Shown here: in pieces, positions 23,266 through 33,300 of the stretch
How the letters are laid out: every line of letters starts with the position of its first letter
How positions within the stretch are numbered: position 1 is the stretch's first letter
NCBI GenBank assembly: GCA_023441255.1
Contig: JAEZPW010000150.1
Location: forward strand, 1 to 40,947
DNA: 40,947 bases
Reading direction: 5' to 3'
Origin: Acidobacteriota bacterium
GTDB lineage: Bacteria > Acidobacteriota > Terriglobia > Terriglobales > Acidobacteriaceae
Position numbers and translations under genes: made by a program
Notes under the pieces: generated by a model
What the model was told of the DNA's origin: nothing
Database searches by the model: none
Seen by the model: the letters and a program-made list of their open reading frames with translations, nothing else

Positions 23266-25746
23266 TCACTCCCTCGTCAATGCGTCAGCGGCGTTTGCCG
23301 CAACGATGAAGGAGGTGACCGAATCGACTACATACTCATTTTCGAACCAGAGGAACGGCCACTGCTCCTGCAACTCCGGCAGGTCGGGTCGAACAATCAC
23401 GATGCCGGGAATCATGCCGCCCGGTATGAACGAGTAGTCCGCGCGGTTGCTTCCGTAGGCAACGAGCCTGGATTGCGTTCCGACTGTGGAAACATACGAA
23501 ACGTTCGAAGCCGGATGCCTGCCTAGTACAAAGTCAAAACCGCGAAGAGTGTATTCCGGGCCGATGACCTGCGGAAATGCCTTGTGCAGGAAGTACAGGT
23601 TTGCGGCGAATCGAGCAGCCGTAGCGGCTCCGCCCCAGGTTGCCGTCGTGATCGGAACACCGAAAGGATTGTCGGCTTCCGCCTCGTCTAACTTCTTCTT
23701 CAACTCCCGCGTTGCCGCCATCATGGTCTCGCGGTATGGAGCATCCATGAACGGAATGGCGCGAACGGCCGTGGCTCCGATCATCAGGAAGCGCTGCCGT
23801 ATCTCAGGAACGAGTTCGTTAAGGCGAGCCCGATATGTGTCGCCGCCATTGGTTGCGAGCAGCAACTGAACGGCTGCGATGATCTCCTGATCGGTCAGAT
23901 CGCCCCCTGTGGTGTTGAACGACTTGAAGATGACCGGCGCATGCTGGTGTTCCGTTTGCCATACGCGTACGGCCGTATCGAGGCACTCGCGGGCGAGATC
24001 GTCGTTGTGGCCGCGGAGCACTCGACTGGCGGATGCGAGAGCCGAAATCGACTGGTACTCCAAAGGCGTCGTGTGCGTCGTGAAAGCCCAGCGGTCGTCC
24101 GGCACACCGGAGTAGGTTCCGTCACTTTCGGAAGTCTTCAGCTTCGGCGAGTATATTCGGCCGTCGGTCTGAGATGCGGCATCGCCGATGTGCGTGTATT
24201 CCTCGAGCGTCGGCTCAATGATGCCGGGGATCGAGTGTCCTACGGCCTTGTATTGAGCGAGGATGGCCAGGACGCCGTGCTCGACCTGCTGGACGATGTC
24301 CGGCTTCCCATCCGGTTTGCGGATCTGAACGTAGCGCGCTGCTTCATCAATTGTGGTCTGGTCCCAGTCGATGCCGAACAGTTCCCTCGCGACACTGAGG
24401 TCATTGATCACATCCGCCTGCGTCTGTGTGCGGATATCGAAGTCGCCGGCATCGTGCCAGCCGCCGATGCTGAGGCCCGGTATGTGCTCACCGGGCTTGA
24501 ACGGCGAATCGGTCGAGGATGGCATCGAGTAGCCGTCGAAATGCGTGTAGTTGACCGGCGCCTGCCTGGCGTCGTCCATGTGCGGCTGTCCGTGCCAGAT
24601 CCGGTATTGCTCGCGCACTTTCATGTGATCCATCTGCACCGGCAGATAGGTGTCAAGCGATGGCTGCCAGATGCCATTGCGATAGAGGTCCTTTTCGATG
24701 CGGAATGGACCCGTACGCCGGCCGGCAAATTCGATCACATAGACGCCGGGCTCACGAACCGACGAAAAATCGAAATGCGCGTACCGATACCGGAGCCACT
24801 TGCCCCAGGGCCGCACCGCACCAGTGAAGACCTGACGGTACGCGCCCTCCGGGCTGATGCGGAGCAGGCTGGCCGTTTGCGGCGCTTTGAAGAGCGGATC
24901 CAGCTCGATGACGGCCACCTTCGAGCGCTCCGGGGTGTATCCGACCTGGTTGTAGCTGACTACTGGCGGACGCGTCCAACCGTCCACAACGTTCGGCTGA
25001 ACATGCCACACGACGGCGTCCTCGGTGCGGCCGGAGGGAACCAGGGTGCGTACGACGAACCATCCGTTCTGCGCTTTGTTGCGTCCGTCAAAGAGCATGA
25101 TGGCGCCACTATCGGACTTGATGGTCACGCGCCTTGTTTCATCTTCGGGCGCGAGGACAATGCGGTCTCCCGATGCGATCGGCAAGGGCTGTACTGTGCC
25201 GTCCCCGTCACGACGCATTTCCCCTGTGGGGTGGCGAGGGAATATGCCGGGCTTGCCGTCGGCGAGAAAGGTTTTGCCAAAGTATGCTGTAGGGACAAAT
25301 TCCAGGTTGAAGCCCGCTTTTCCCGCAAGAGCCGCCGGCAGCGGCTGGTCCAGATGAACCGCGATCCGAAATCCGCCGGGCTCCGGGGAAACTTCCAAAC
25401 GATAGCTCAAACCCCGATCGGCGTAGGCACACGATGAGACGAGCCCGTCTCCTGATCGCTTCCGTTCCTTAAAATGCGGCAGCGGGTCCCACTGTTCCGG
25501 TGTGGGGGACAGGCGCACATCGCCATCCGTTGCTATTCGTTCTCCGTGAAGTATGATCTCCAACCCACCCAGTTTCTGATCGGAGAAGACGTCGTGATAA
25601 GCGTTGTGATGCAGGAGCACGCTCAATCCCTGCTGCTCAAGGTAATCCTGGTCGTTTACCTTTAAGCCAGCCCAGAGCGATGACACCGGCACGAGGACGC
25701 AGAAAAGCAAACAACCGCAAATCACGGCTAACTTCCTGTTCGCCAC
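23266..25746 (-). CDS. Secreted GH9 glycoside hydrolase with N-terminal Ig-like domain
   Basis: 826 residues from a GTG at 25746, chosen because GGAGG lies 6 bases upstream and a signal peptide (AVICGCLLFCVLVPVSSLWA) follows at once. The open frame further upstream (to 25980) lacks these features. A large N-terminal beta region precedes a CelD_N/E-set-like domain (starting near PPVVSYNQVGY), then the alpha6/alpha6 GH9 catalytic domain. The catalytic base lies in GGWHDAGDFDIRTQ, and the general acid Glu is in WFENEYVVDS near the C-terminus. GH9 enzymes cut beta-1,4-glucans or act as exo-glucosaminidases, and specificity cannot be read here. It is divergent from the deoxysugar operon across 245 bases. 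Confidence 0.9.
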   Translation of the reverse strand: MANRKLAVICGCLLFCVLVPVSSLWAGLKVNDQDYLEQQGLSVLLHHNAYHDVFSDQKLGGLEIILHGERIATDGDVRLSPTPEQWDPLPHFKERKRSGDGLVSSCAYADRGLSYRLEVSPEPGGFRIAVHLDQPLPAALAGKAGFNLEFVPTAYFGKTFLADGKPGIFPRHPTGEMRRDGDGTVQPLPIASGDRIVLAPEDETRRVTIKSDSGAIMLFDGRNKAQNGWFVVRTLVPSGRTEDAVVWHVQPNVVDGWTRPPVVSYNQVGYTPERSKVAVIELDPLFKAPQTASLLRISPEGAYRQVFTGAVRPWGKWLRYRYAHFDFSSVREPGVYVIEFAGRRTGPFRIEKDLYRNGIWQPSLDTYLPVQMDHMKVREQYRIWHGQPHMDDARQAPVNYTHFDGYSMPSSTDSPFKPGEHIPGLSIGGWHDAGDFDIRTQTQADVINDLSVARELFGIDWDQTTIDEAARYVQIRKPDGKPDIVQQVEHGVLAILAQYKAVGHSIPGIIEPTLEEYTHIGDAASQTDGRIYSPKLKTSESDGTYSGVPDDRWAFTTHTTPLEYQSISALASASRVLRGHNDDLARECLDTAVRVWQTEHQHAPVIFKSFNTTGGDLTDQEIIAAVQLLLATNGGDTYRARLNELVPEIRQRFLMIGATAVRAIPFMDAPYRETMMAATRELKKKLDEAEADNPFGVPITTATWGGAATAARFAANLYFLHKAFPQVIGPEYTLRGFDFVLGRHPASNVSYVSTVGTQSRLVAYGSNRADYSFIPGGMIPGIVIVRPDLPELQEQWPFLWFENEYVVDSVTSFIVAANAADALTRE

Positions 25747-25991
25747 AGTAGTCCTCCGCACACGAGCAGAAACACAGCATAGCCGAACGGTTGGGATGTG
25801 CATAGGAGGACGATGCTCGTTGCCGCTTTGCGTCGTCCCCGTAACGGGTCTCCGGCATGGCGAGGATTTTCGGCAGCTCCCACCGTGGCCGACTCCAGCA
25901 TCGTTTGACAAGTCTGGAACATTCTGCGACGTTGTGATTGCTTTCATCCAGAATCTCGCGATAGATTTCCAATCGTTCACACCTCGCCACT

Positions 25992-26918
25992 ATGACTGCT
26001 GCAGAGAGAAGTTTCGTCGAAGAACTGGTGCGAGAGACCATACTGCGCTGTATGCCGAAAACCGCAGTCCAGTCTCCTGCTTCGGTAGCTGAAGCCATCT
26101 ACAATTCGGCCGTCGCGACCCATATAAAGGACGAGATCATCCGCGCCGGCAGGAAGCTGTGGGAGCGGCACTACGTAGACGGCAACGGCGGGAACATATC
26201 CTGTCGCATTACGCAGGACTACGTGCTCTGCACGCCGACGATGTGCAGCAAGGGCGACCTCACACCGGCAGACTTGTCGCTGGTGGACATGCAGAATGAC
26301 CGTATATGCGGCGATCGTCCGCACACCAGTGAAGTCCTGTTGCACCTGGAGATATATAAGGCGGTGCCACAGGCCCGAGCGGTCATACACTGCCATCCTC
26401 CACATGCGACGGCGTACGCCATCACAGGACTGGTTCCACAGGGCGACGTCATTCCCGAACAGGAAGTATTCATTGGTCCAGTAGTTGTTACGCCCTATGA
26501 AACTCCGGGCACTAAGGAGTTTGCCGAGACCGTGCTCCCGTATGTACGCAAGCACAATACGATTCTTCTCGGAAATCACGGCATCGTCTGCTGGGCCGAT
26601 ACCGTGACCCATGCAGAATGGCTGACTGAGATCGTCGACACCTATTGCCGAACGATCATGCTGGCTGCTTCGCTGGGCGCCCCTATCAAGAACATTGGGC
26701 ACGAGAAGATCGGTGATCTGCTTCAGATCAAGAAGAGGTTGGGTCTGCCGGACTGCCGGCTGGACGAGCAAACACCTCGCGATTTCGAACCGTTTGTAAC
26801 AACGCCGGACGTTTGCAGTTGCAAGAACGGCGACGGAAAGCTTACGCGCCAGGAAATCGAAGACCTTGTGGCAAGCGTGACCGCACAGGTGCTGCAGTTC
26901 GTGGCGAAACACGAATGA
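25992..26918 (+). CDS. Class II aldolase (fuculose/rhamnulose-1-phosphate aldolase type) with C-terminal tail
   Basis: 308 residues, against roughly 215 for FucA. The zinc-binding class II aldolase core is clear: GNGGNISCR near 64-72, TPTMCSKGDL near 81-90, Glu114, His133 and His135 in VIHCHPPHA, and His196 in LLGNHGIV. It would split a 6-deoxyketose-1-phosphate to DHAP and L-lactaldehyde. After the core come a linker and a tail (about 280-308) reading DGKLTRQEIEDLVASV and AQVLQFVAKHE, which predicts an amphipathic helix. Such tails on this aldolase family can be encapsulation peptides for bacterial microcompartments. The stop overlaps the kinase start (ATGA). Confidence 0.88.
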   Translation: MTAAERSFVEELVRETILRCMPKTAVQSPASVAEAIYNSAVATHIKDEIIRAGRKLWERHYVDGNGGNISCRITQDYVLCTPTMCSKGDLTPADLSLVDMQNDRICGDRPHTSEVLLHLEIYKAVPQARAVIHCHPPHATAYAITGLVPQGDVIPEQEVFIGPVVVTPYETPGTKEFAETVLPYVRKHNTILLGNHGIVCWADTVTHAEWLTEIVDTYCRTIMLAASLGAPIKNIGHEKIGDLLQIKKRLGLPDCRLDEQTPRDFEPFVTTPDVCSCKNGDGKLTRQEIEDLVASVTAQVLQFVAKHE

Positions 26919-28402
26919 CGGCAACGGCCGATTTTGTTGCTGTCGACCTGGGCGCCTCAAGCGGCCGGGTTGTCGCCGGCTGCTGGAACGGCAATCGCTT
27001 CGAACTTGAGGAACAGCATCGATTTCCGAACGGATCCGTCAGCGTCAAAGAGCACCTGCATTGGGACATGTCGCGGCTGTGGTCGGAGATCAAGTGCGGT
27101 CTTTCGAAGTACGCGGCGCGCCATAGTGGGTCGCCGGCAGGAATCAGTGTCGACGCGTGGGGCGTCGATTTCGGGCTGCTCGACAAAGGGGGCAACCTCC
27201 TCGACGATCCCTTCCACTATCGGGACGCGAGGACTGATGGCATGCCTGAGAAACTGTTCGCCCGCGTGCCGGAGGCGGAGGTGTTCCAGCGAACCGGGAT
27301 TCAGACCATGCAGATCAACACGCTGTTTCAGTTGTTCAGCATGGCCCAGACAGGCGATAGCAACCTGGCAATTGCCGAGCATCTGCTGATGATCCCCGAC
27401 CTCTTTCATTACTGGCTCTGCGGTGAGAAGTCGATCGAATACACGGAAGCGAGTACGACACAGATGCTGCTTTGTTGCGAGCGGCAGTGGGCACGTGATC
27501 TGTTATGCAAGCTGGAAATTCCGGACCGCATCCTGGGCCGCATCGTCTTTCCTGGCAGCTTCCTCGGCGAGGTGAACTCCGGCGTCCTTCTCGAGTGTGG
27601 CCTGACTGCCCCGTTTCCGGTGATCGCTGGAGGAAGTCACGATACCGCAAGCGCCGTTGCCGCGGTTCCGAACATGGACGCGAAAAGCGTGTTCATCAGC
27701 AGTGGCACATGGAGCCTGATGGGCGTCGAGTCGGACCATCCAGTTACTTCCGAGCAGGCGCTCAAGCTGGGATTCACGAATGAGGGTGGCGCCACCGGCG
27801 GCATTCTTCTGCTAAAGAATATTCCCGGCCTTTGGTTGCTACAGGAGTGTGTTCGCAAGTGGCGCGAGGCTGGCCGTCGTTACACGTGGGATGAAGTTGT
27901 GAGGCTGGCCGCCGCTACGCGAAGCTTCGGAAGCATCGTTGACGTTGATGCGGGCGAGTTTCTGGCCCCGGAGGACATGCCCCGGGCGATCCAGGAGTAC
28001 TGCTGCCGAACCGGCCAAACAGGGCCGGAGAGCGACGGCGCTACGGCGCTGTGTTGCCTTGAAAGCCTCAGCCTGAAGTATCGAAGCGAGCTCGAAGCGC
28101 TTGAGACGGTGACCGGAAGGACGTTGTCTACAATCCGCGTTGTGGGCGGGGGTAGCCGGAACAGCATGCTTTGTCAGCTCACGGCAGACGTTTGCCAGAG
28201 AGAGGTCGTCGCCGGTCCGGTGGAGGCGTCGTCGCTCGGCAATGTGATGCTCCAGGCTGTTGCGACCGGACATCTGCGCAGCGTTGATGAGGGACGCCAA
28301 GCCGTCGCGGCATCAGCCGATCTCGTCTGTTACGAACCGCGCCCCCTCGCCGGGCTCGAGGAGGCGTACGCGAAGTTTCGCAGTCTTGAGAAACATGAAT
28401 AG
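26915..28402 (+). CDS. rhaB: FGGY carbohydrate kinase, rhamnulokinase type
   Basis: 495 residues starting at the ATGA overlap with the aldolase. FGGY landmarks: phosphate-binding AVDLGASSGRVVAG (about 9-22), HWDMSRLW, SVDAWGVDFGLLD, GSHDTASAVAAVP near 240, SSGTWSLMGVE and the C-terminal GGGSRNSMLCQ. The pattern matches RhaB more closely than FucK. It phosphorylates a 6-deoxyketose at C1 for the aldolase. The next gene resembles fucose isomerase, so the substrate could be rhamnose, fucose or a related sugar. Confidence 0.85.
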   Translation: MTATADFVAVDLGASSGRVVAGCWNGNRFELEEQHRFPNGSVSVKEHLHWDMSRLWSEIKCGLSKYAARHSGSPAGISVDAWGVDFGLLDKGGNLLDDPFHYRDARTDGMPEKLFARVPEAEVFQRTGIQTMQINTLFQLFSMAQTGDSNLAIAEHLLMIPDLFHYWLCGEKSIEYTEASTTQMLLCCERQWARDLLCKLEIPDRILGRIVFPGSFLGEVNSGVLLECGLTAPFPVIAGGSHDTASAVAAVPNMDAKSVFISSGTWSLMGVESDHPVTSEQALKLGFTNEGGATGGILLLKNIPGLWLLQECVRKWREAGRRYTWDEVVRLAAATRSFGSIVDVDAGEFLAPEDMPRAIQEYCCRTGQTGPESDGATALCCLESLSLKYRSELEALETVTGRTLSTIRVVGGGSRNSMLCQLTADVCQREVVAGPVEASSLGNVMLQAVATGHLRSVDEGRQAVAASADLVCYEPRPLAGLEEAYAKFRSLEKHE

Positions 28403-28504
28403 GCCTAAGTGTTCGGCCGGCAAGTTTGTCCGAGAACTTACAAGTCAGTTACCCGAATGTAATTTTCGCTGAACTCGCGAGAAAGTTTCAGGAGGCGTTG
28501 CTGC

Positions 28505-30148
28505 ATGTCATCGTATTCGATCCCCGAAATCTCATCTCTTGCACCCGTCAATCCCAAGGAAGTGTTAATGATCGCCAGCGGTGACTTGCGCCAGTCGGCG
28601 AACAGGGTGTGCTGGCCCGCACAGGCTGAAACTGAAAAGAAGATCACGGAGGCCTTCAAAGCCGAGGGTGTTACAGTCCGCCGCGCGCATCCGTGCCGCG
28701 CCGATGTGGGTCACGGATTCATTTGGAATCAGCGCATGGGCATGGACGTCTTCATGAACATCGACCCGAACGCGCCGTTGGTCGTCGCGGAGTCGGTTTG
28801 GCAGTACAGCGCGAACGTACTTGCGGGCCTCCGGAGTCATCGAGGTCCCATTCTCACGATGGCGAACTGGTCGGGGCAGTGGCCCGGACTGGTCGGCATG
28901 TTGAACCTCAATGGCTGTCTTTATAAAGCGGGCGTCAAGTTCAGCACCATCTGGAGCAAGGATTTCGACGACGAGTTTTTCAAACGCGGTGTCCGTCAGT
29001 GGCTGAGAGAAGGCCAGATCACCCATGACACAAGTTACGTGCACGAATTTGAAATTTCGGAAGTACCTCAGCCGGAACGCGAGCTGGGCCAAGCGCTGGC
29101 AAACCAGCTGAGACATCGCAAAGCCATCATGGGTGTCTTCGACGAAGGCTGCATGGGCATGTACAACGCCATCATCGAAGACGAACTGCTGAATCCGCTC
29201 GGCGTATATAAGGAACGACTGAGCCAGTCCGCGCTCGTCGCTGCCATGCGCATGGTGCCCGACAGCGAGGCAAAGGCCGTTCGCAAGTGGCTGGACGGTC
29301 GCGGTGTGACTTTCACCACCGGCCCGGATCCGGACAATGATCTTACCGATGCGCAGATCCTTGAACAATGCAAGATGTACATCGCCGCCCTGCGTATCGC
29401 AGACGAATTCGGCTGCGACCTCATCGGCATTCAATATCAGCAAGGCCTGAAAGATATGGCCCCGGCGTCCGACCTGGTCGAAGGCCTGCTGAACAACGTG
29501 GAGCGACCGCCAGTGACTGAAACCGGCACCGATCGCGAACTCTACGCGGGCCAACCTTTGCCGCACTTCAATGAAGTGGACGAGTGCGCGGGACTCGACA
29601 TGTTGGTGACGAACCGCGTCTGGACCGCCATGGGACTTGATCCGGCAACCACGTTGCATGATGTTCGTTGGGGCGAGCACTACACGGGCGACGGCATCGA
29701 CGACTTCGTCTGGGTTTTTCAGATTTCAGGTGCGGTTCCGGCCTCACACATACAGGGCGGTTACGCAAAGGCGATCAGCGAACGCCAGCCTCCCATGTAT
29801 TTCCGCCTTGGCGGCGGGACACTGAAGGGCATCTGCAAACCGGGCGCGGTCGTCTGGAGCCGCGTTTTCGTCGAGAACGGCAAGCTGCACGTCGACATGG
29901 GCCGCGCAACCGCGATCGAGTTGCCGGTGTACGAAACGATTCGGCGGTGGAAGGAGACCACGTCTCAGTGGCCGATCATGCACACAGTGCTGCACGGGGT
30001 AACGCGGGACCAGTTCATGGCGCGCCATCATGCTAATCACGTGAACGTGGCGTATGCGCGGTCGGATGAACTCGCCGATAAGGCGCTGCAGGCGAAAGCC
30101 GCGATGATGGCCGAGTTGGGTATCGAAATCCATCTCTGCGGGAACTGA
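28505..30148 (+). CDS. L-fucose/L-arabinose-isomerase-like sugar isomerase
   Basis: 547 residues, a little shorter than E. coli FucI. N-terminal and substrate-binding landmarks include GDLRQSANRVCWPAQ, ANWSGQWPGLVGMLN, GVFDEGCMGMYNA (with acidic metal-site residues) and IGIQYQQGLKDM. The C-terminal part has HYTGDGIDDFVW and RHHANHVNVAYA, with a His near the active site. It would convert an aldose to its ketose as the first step before the kinase and aldolase upstream. AGGAGG lies about 9 bases before the ATG. A gap of 102 bases separates it from the kinase, and a strong terminator follows. The substrate is uncertain. Confidence 0.78.
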   Translation: MSSYSIPEISSLAPVNPKEVLMIASGDLRQSANRVCWPAQAETEKKITEAFKAEGVTVRRAHPCRADVGHGFIWNQRMGMDVFMNIDPNAPLVVAESVWQYSANVLAGLRSHRGPILTMANWSGQWPGLVGMLNLNGCLYKAGVKFSTIWSKDFDDEFFKRGVRQWLREGQITHDTSYVHEFEISEVPQPERELGQALANQLRHRKAIMGVFDEGCMGMYNAIIEDELLNPLGVYKERLSQSALVAAMRMVPDSEAKAVRKWLDGRGVTFTTGPDPDNDLTDAQILEQCKMYIAALRIADEFGCDLIGIQYQQGLKDMAPASDLVEGLLNNVERPPVTETGTDRELYAGQPLPHFNEVDECAGLDMLVTNRVWTAMGLDPATTLHDVRWGEHYTGDGIDDFVWVFQISGAVPASHIQGGYAKAISERQPPMYFRLGGGTLKGICKPGAVVWSRVFVENGKLHVDMGRATAIELPVYETIRRWKETTSQWPIMHTVLHGVTRDQFMARHHANHVNVAYARSDELADKALQAKAAMMAELGIEIHLCGN

Positions 30149-30243
30149 GAGAAGCGGGGCGAGCCAACAACCGTTCCTCGTTGCTAAGCCCTCATCGCAA
30201 AGACTGGTGGCGTGCCAAAGCGTTCCAGGCCCGTTCACGAAGA

Positions 30244-30276
30244 AGAGCCGCCGGCATGTAGCATGCCGACGGCTCT
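30244..30276. terminator. Bidirectional terminator between the sugar isomerase and TonB receptor genes
   Basis: AGAGCCG, C, CGGCATG, loop TAG, CATGCCG, A, CGGCTCT: 14 base pairs with a single C-A mismatch. It lies in the convergent gap between genes ending at 30148 and 30301. The T-run is modest. Confidence 0.75.
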
Positions 30277-30300
30277 GGTTTGAATATCAGGTTGTAATAC

Positions 30301-33300
30301 CTAGAAGTAGAAACGAACCGCCAGTTCCATCTCGCGATGGCCTGTCTTGCCGCAGACGAGTCCTAGCTGCGGCGCCCAAGCATCGTTATTGCCACCGCAC
30401 CCGCCAGTGCCATTCAACAACTGCGGCTTGCCCTGGCTCAGGTCAGTTGCGTCCTTCGGCATGACCCAGTTGAAGTACGCCATGTTGTTGGGGACATTCA
30501 ACTGTGCCCGGTTCGTGAGATTGAACATGGAGAGCCGGAATTGCAGCTTGCGCTTTTCACCCATCATGAAGCTCTTCATGACGGCGACATCGAAGTTCTG
30601 GAATCCCGGTCCCTTCATGTACGGCTCGACCCAGTAGCCAGGCTGTGCGAACGCCGGCAGGGTGACGCAGTCGGTGTTAACCCACGGTTTGTTCAATCCG
30701 TCGTGACTGGTACTGACCGGATTGCAAGTGAAGTCGGGATGCACCACGCTCCAGCCCATGCTATAGCTTTCCTGGTACGCGGTGGTGCCGAACCAGCTTG
30801 AAGTCGGCTGCCAGTTGAGCTGATCGCTGGCACAAGGATTTACCGTTCCCGCCGGGGCGTTGGGATCGAGCACGCAGTTCACCTTGGTCTGAATGGCCCA
30901 CGGGCCTCCACTCGTGATGTTGGAGATGCCCGAAATCATCCATCCATTGAACATGCCACGAGCGAGCTTCGAATCCGCCATGAAACCGCGAGCCAGATTC
31001 GGCACGTGGTACATGTACGCGAACGACAGAAGATGCGTACGGTCGAGTTCCAGTGGGCGATAACCGTGGCTGCGGTCGAACGGATCCATCAAGTCTTCGA
31101 AGTAGGTGGTTAGTCCCATGGCCTTGCCATAGGTGTAGCTGGCCACCAGGTCGAGGCTGTGGCCGGTCTGCCGGCGCACTGTGGCCTGCAGAGAGTTGTA
31201 GTTGGCTGTGCCGCTGTGGTCGATGTAATCGATCTGCCCGAAGTTCGGATACGGACGGAACTGCAGGTCAGGAGTCCACGGCGGTTGAATGGAGATGTGC
31301 GTACCCGGAGCCCACATCGCACCCGACGCGACCGCGTTCATGTCCCGGGCGGAAATCAGGTGGCGACTCTGGTTGCCTACGTAGCTGAGCTCGAACTTGA
31401 CCTGCTTCGGCAGTTCCGTCGAAACAGTCAGGTTGTACTCGTAGATTGCCGGCATGTGATGGTCGTTGGGATCTCGCGACCAGATGTCGTTGCCGGTCTG
31501 CGCTCCCGCGCTTGTCTTGAACGTCTCGATGTCGGCCAGCGTCATGCCGGTTCCCCAGTTCGAGATCTGGGCCATCATGTTGTAGGGACGCGCGCCGATC
31601 ATGCCCTTGTAGATCGAGTTGCCCTGGTCACGCTGCGTGTACTGGCCGAAGCCGCCGCGCAGGACGAGCTTTCCAGAACCGAACGTGTCCCAGGCGAAGC
31701 CGAACCTGGGCTGAGTCAAGGGATGCCCGTTCTGTATCACGCTATTCGGTATGGAACCGCAGATCGGGAACGGCCCCTGGCCGCACACCGGGTTGTTGGC
31801 CGCGATGCGCATGCCGTTGTAGGGATCCCAAGGCCGCGCAGCATCGTAGATCGTCGGATCGAAGGCCGCTGCAACACCGGCTGCCTCAGTCCAAGGCGGC
31901 AGGTAAGACCAGCGAACTCCGTATTCGAGTGTCAGCCGTGGCGTTACCTTCCAGCTGTCCTGTGCGTACCATTCAAAGTTGGAGAAGCGGAACCGCCCGC
32001 GAAGGTTGCGATCGCTGTTCTGGGTGAACGTGACGAATCGCTCGGTGACGATGTCGGCGAACTCGTCTCGGCTGGAGAAGCCTCCACCCCAACCATCAAC
32101 GGTCGTCAACAGGCCTTCCGTAAAGTCGGCAGCGTTTTGGTCGTTGCGGCCACGCTCGATCAATCCACCAAATTTCAAGCTGTGCTTGCCGATGACTTTG
32201 GAAAGATTGTCGGTCCACTCAAAAATGGTCTGCTTATAGAAGGCGCCGTAGGGTGAGTCGAGGTTGCCCACGCCCTGTCGGCTTGTTCCGGGGAAGCCGC
32301 CCTGACAGATGCGGTTGTTGCACTTCGACCACGAGTCGGTGATCTGCGGAACCGTTGGCGATACATCCGGGAACAGTCCCGTGAAGCTGACGCCCAGAGA
32401 TTCCTTACTGAGCAACGTCGGGTCCTGGTAGTGGTTTGGCTGCCAAAGACCGTTCATGTTAAACCCGAATTCGTTCGTGAACGTGGGACTGATCACGTTC
32501 ACCATGTTGAAGGACAGCGACCGGGAATGATAAGGCGACACGGTCGGGGTGGGCTCAGCAACACCTGAGGTCCAGGTAGAACCAGGTCCGCCGTACAGCC
32601 CGTAGTCCTGGTACAGCGTCTGCGCCTGCCGGGCGAGGCGAACGAAGATCTGCGTCTTGTCGTTGGGGTTGTAGTCGAAACGAGCAACATTAAGGGTAGT
32701 GTTCGCCGGCCTGATGATGTTGGCCGCCCAGTTCCACTGCCCCTTGGGATCGACGTAGTTCGGTCCAGCGAGATTCGGTCCCATGAGTTGCTTTAGCAGC
32801 CCGGCGCCGTTCGCTGTCGCACCAGTGATGAGTCCGTTCTGGCTGGCCAACGTCTGCCCCGTCGCGGGGTCGATCATGTTACAGGGCTGGTGCAGGTAGG
32901 TTCCGTTCGGATCGTCGAGGCAAGTGGGGCTCAGCACGATGTCGCTGAAATCGCCTTGAAGCATTTTCGGAAAGGGTACGTTCCCGAGAACGGTTCCGTT
33001 GTCGGGTTTTTGCAGTGACCATTCCGTGCCGAAGAAGAAGAACATCTTATTGCGATCTTTGTTTAACTTCGTGCCGGGAATAACGACCGGTCCACCGATG
33101 TTGAAGCCCGGGAAATTGAACCGTGAGTTGGGACGCGGCAAGCCCGCATCGTTGCTGGACCAGTCGTTCGCATTGAAGAAAGCATTGCGCCCGTACCAGT
33201 AGGCCTCGCCGTGAAAGTTCTTTGAACCGGCCTTGGTGGTGGCGATGATGACCGTCGGACTCTTGTCCTGATCGGCGGTGAAGCTGTTGGTCTTCACCGT

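Noticed and set aside
25905..25933. Promoter for the deoxysugar operon from TTGACA at 25905
   Set aside because: A perfect -35 but no acceptable -10 at 16-18 bases. A sigma-54 reading also fails because the GG-GC spacing is 8, not 10.
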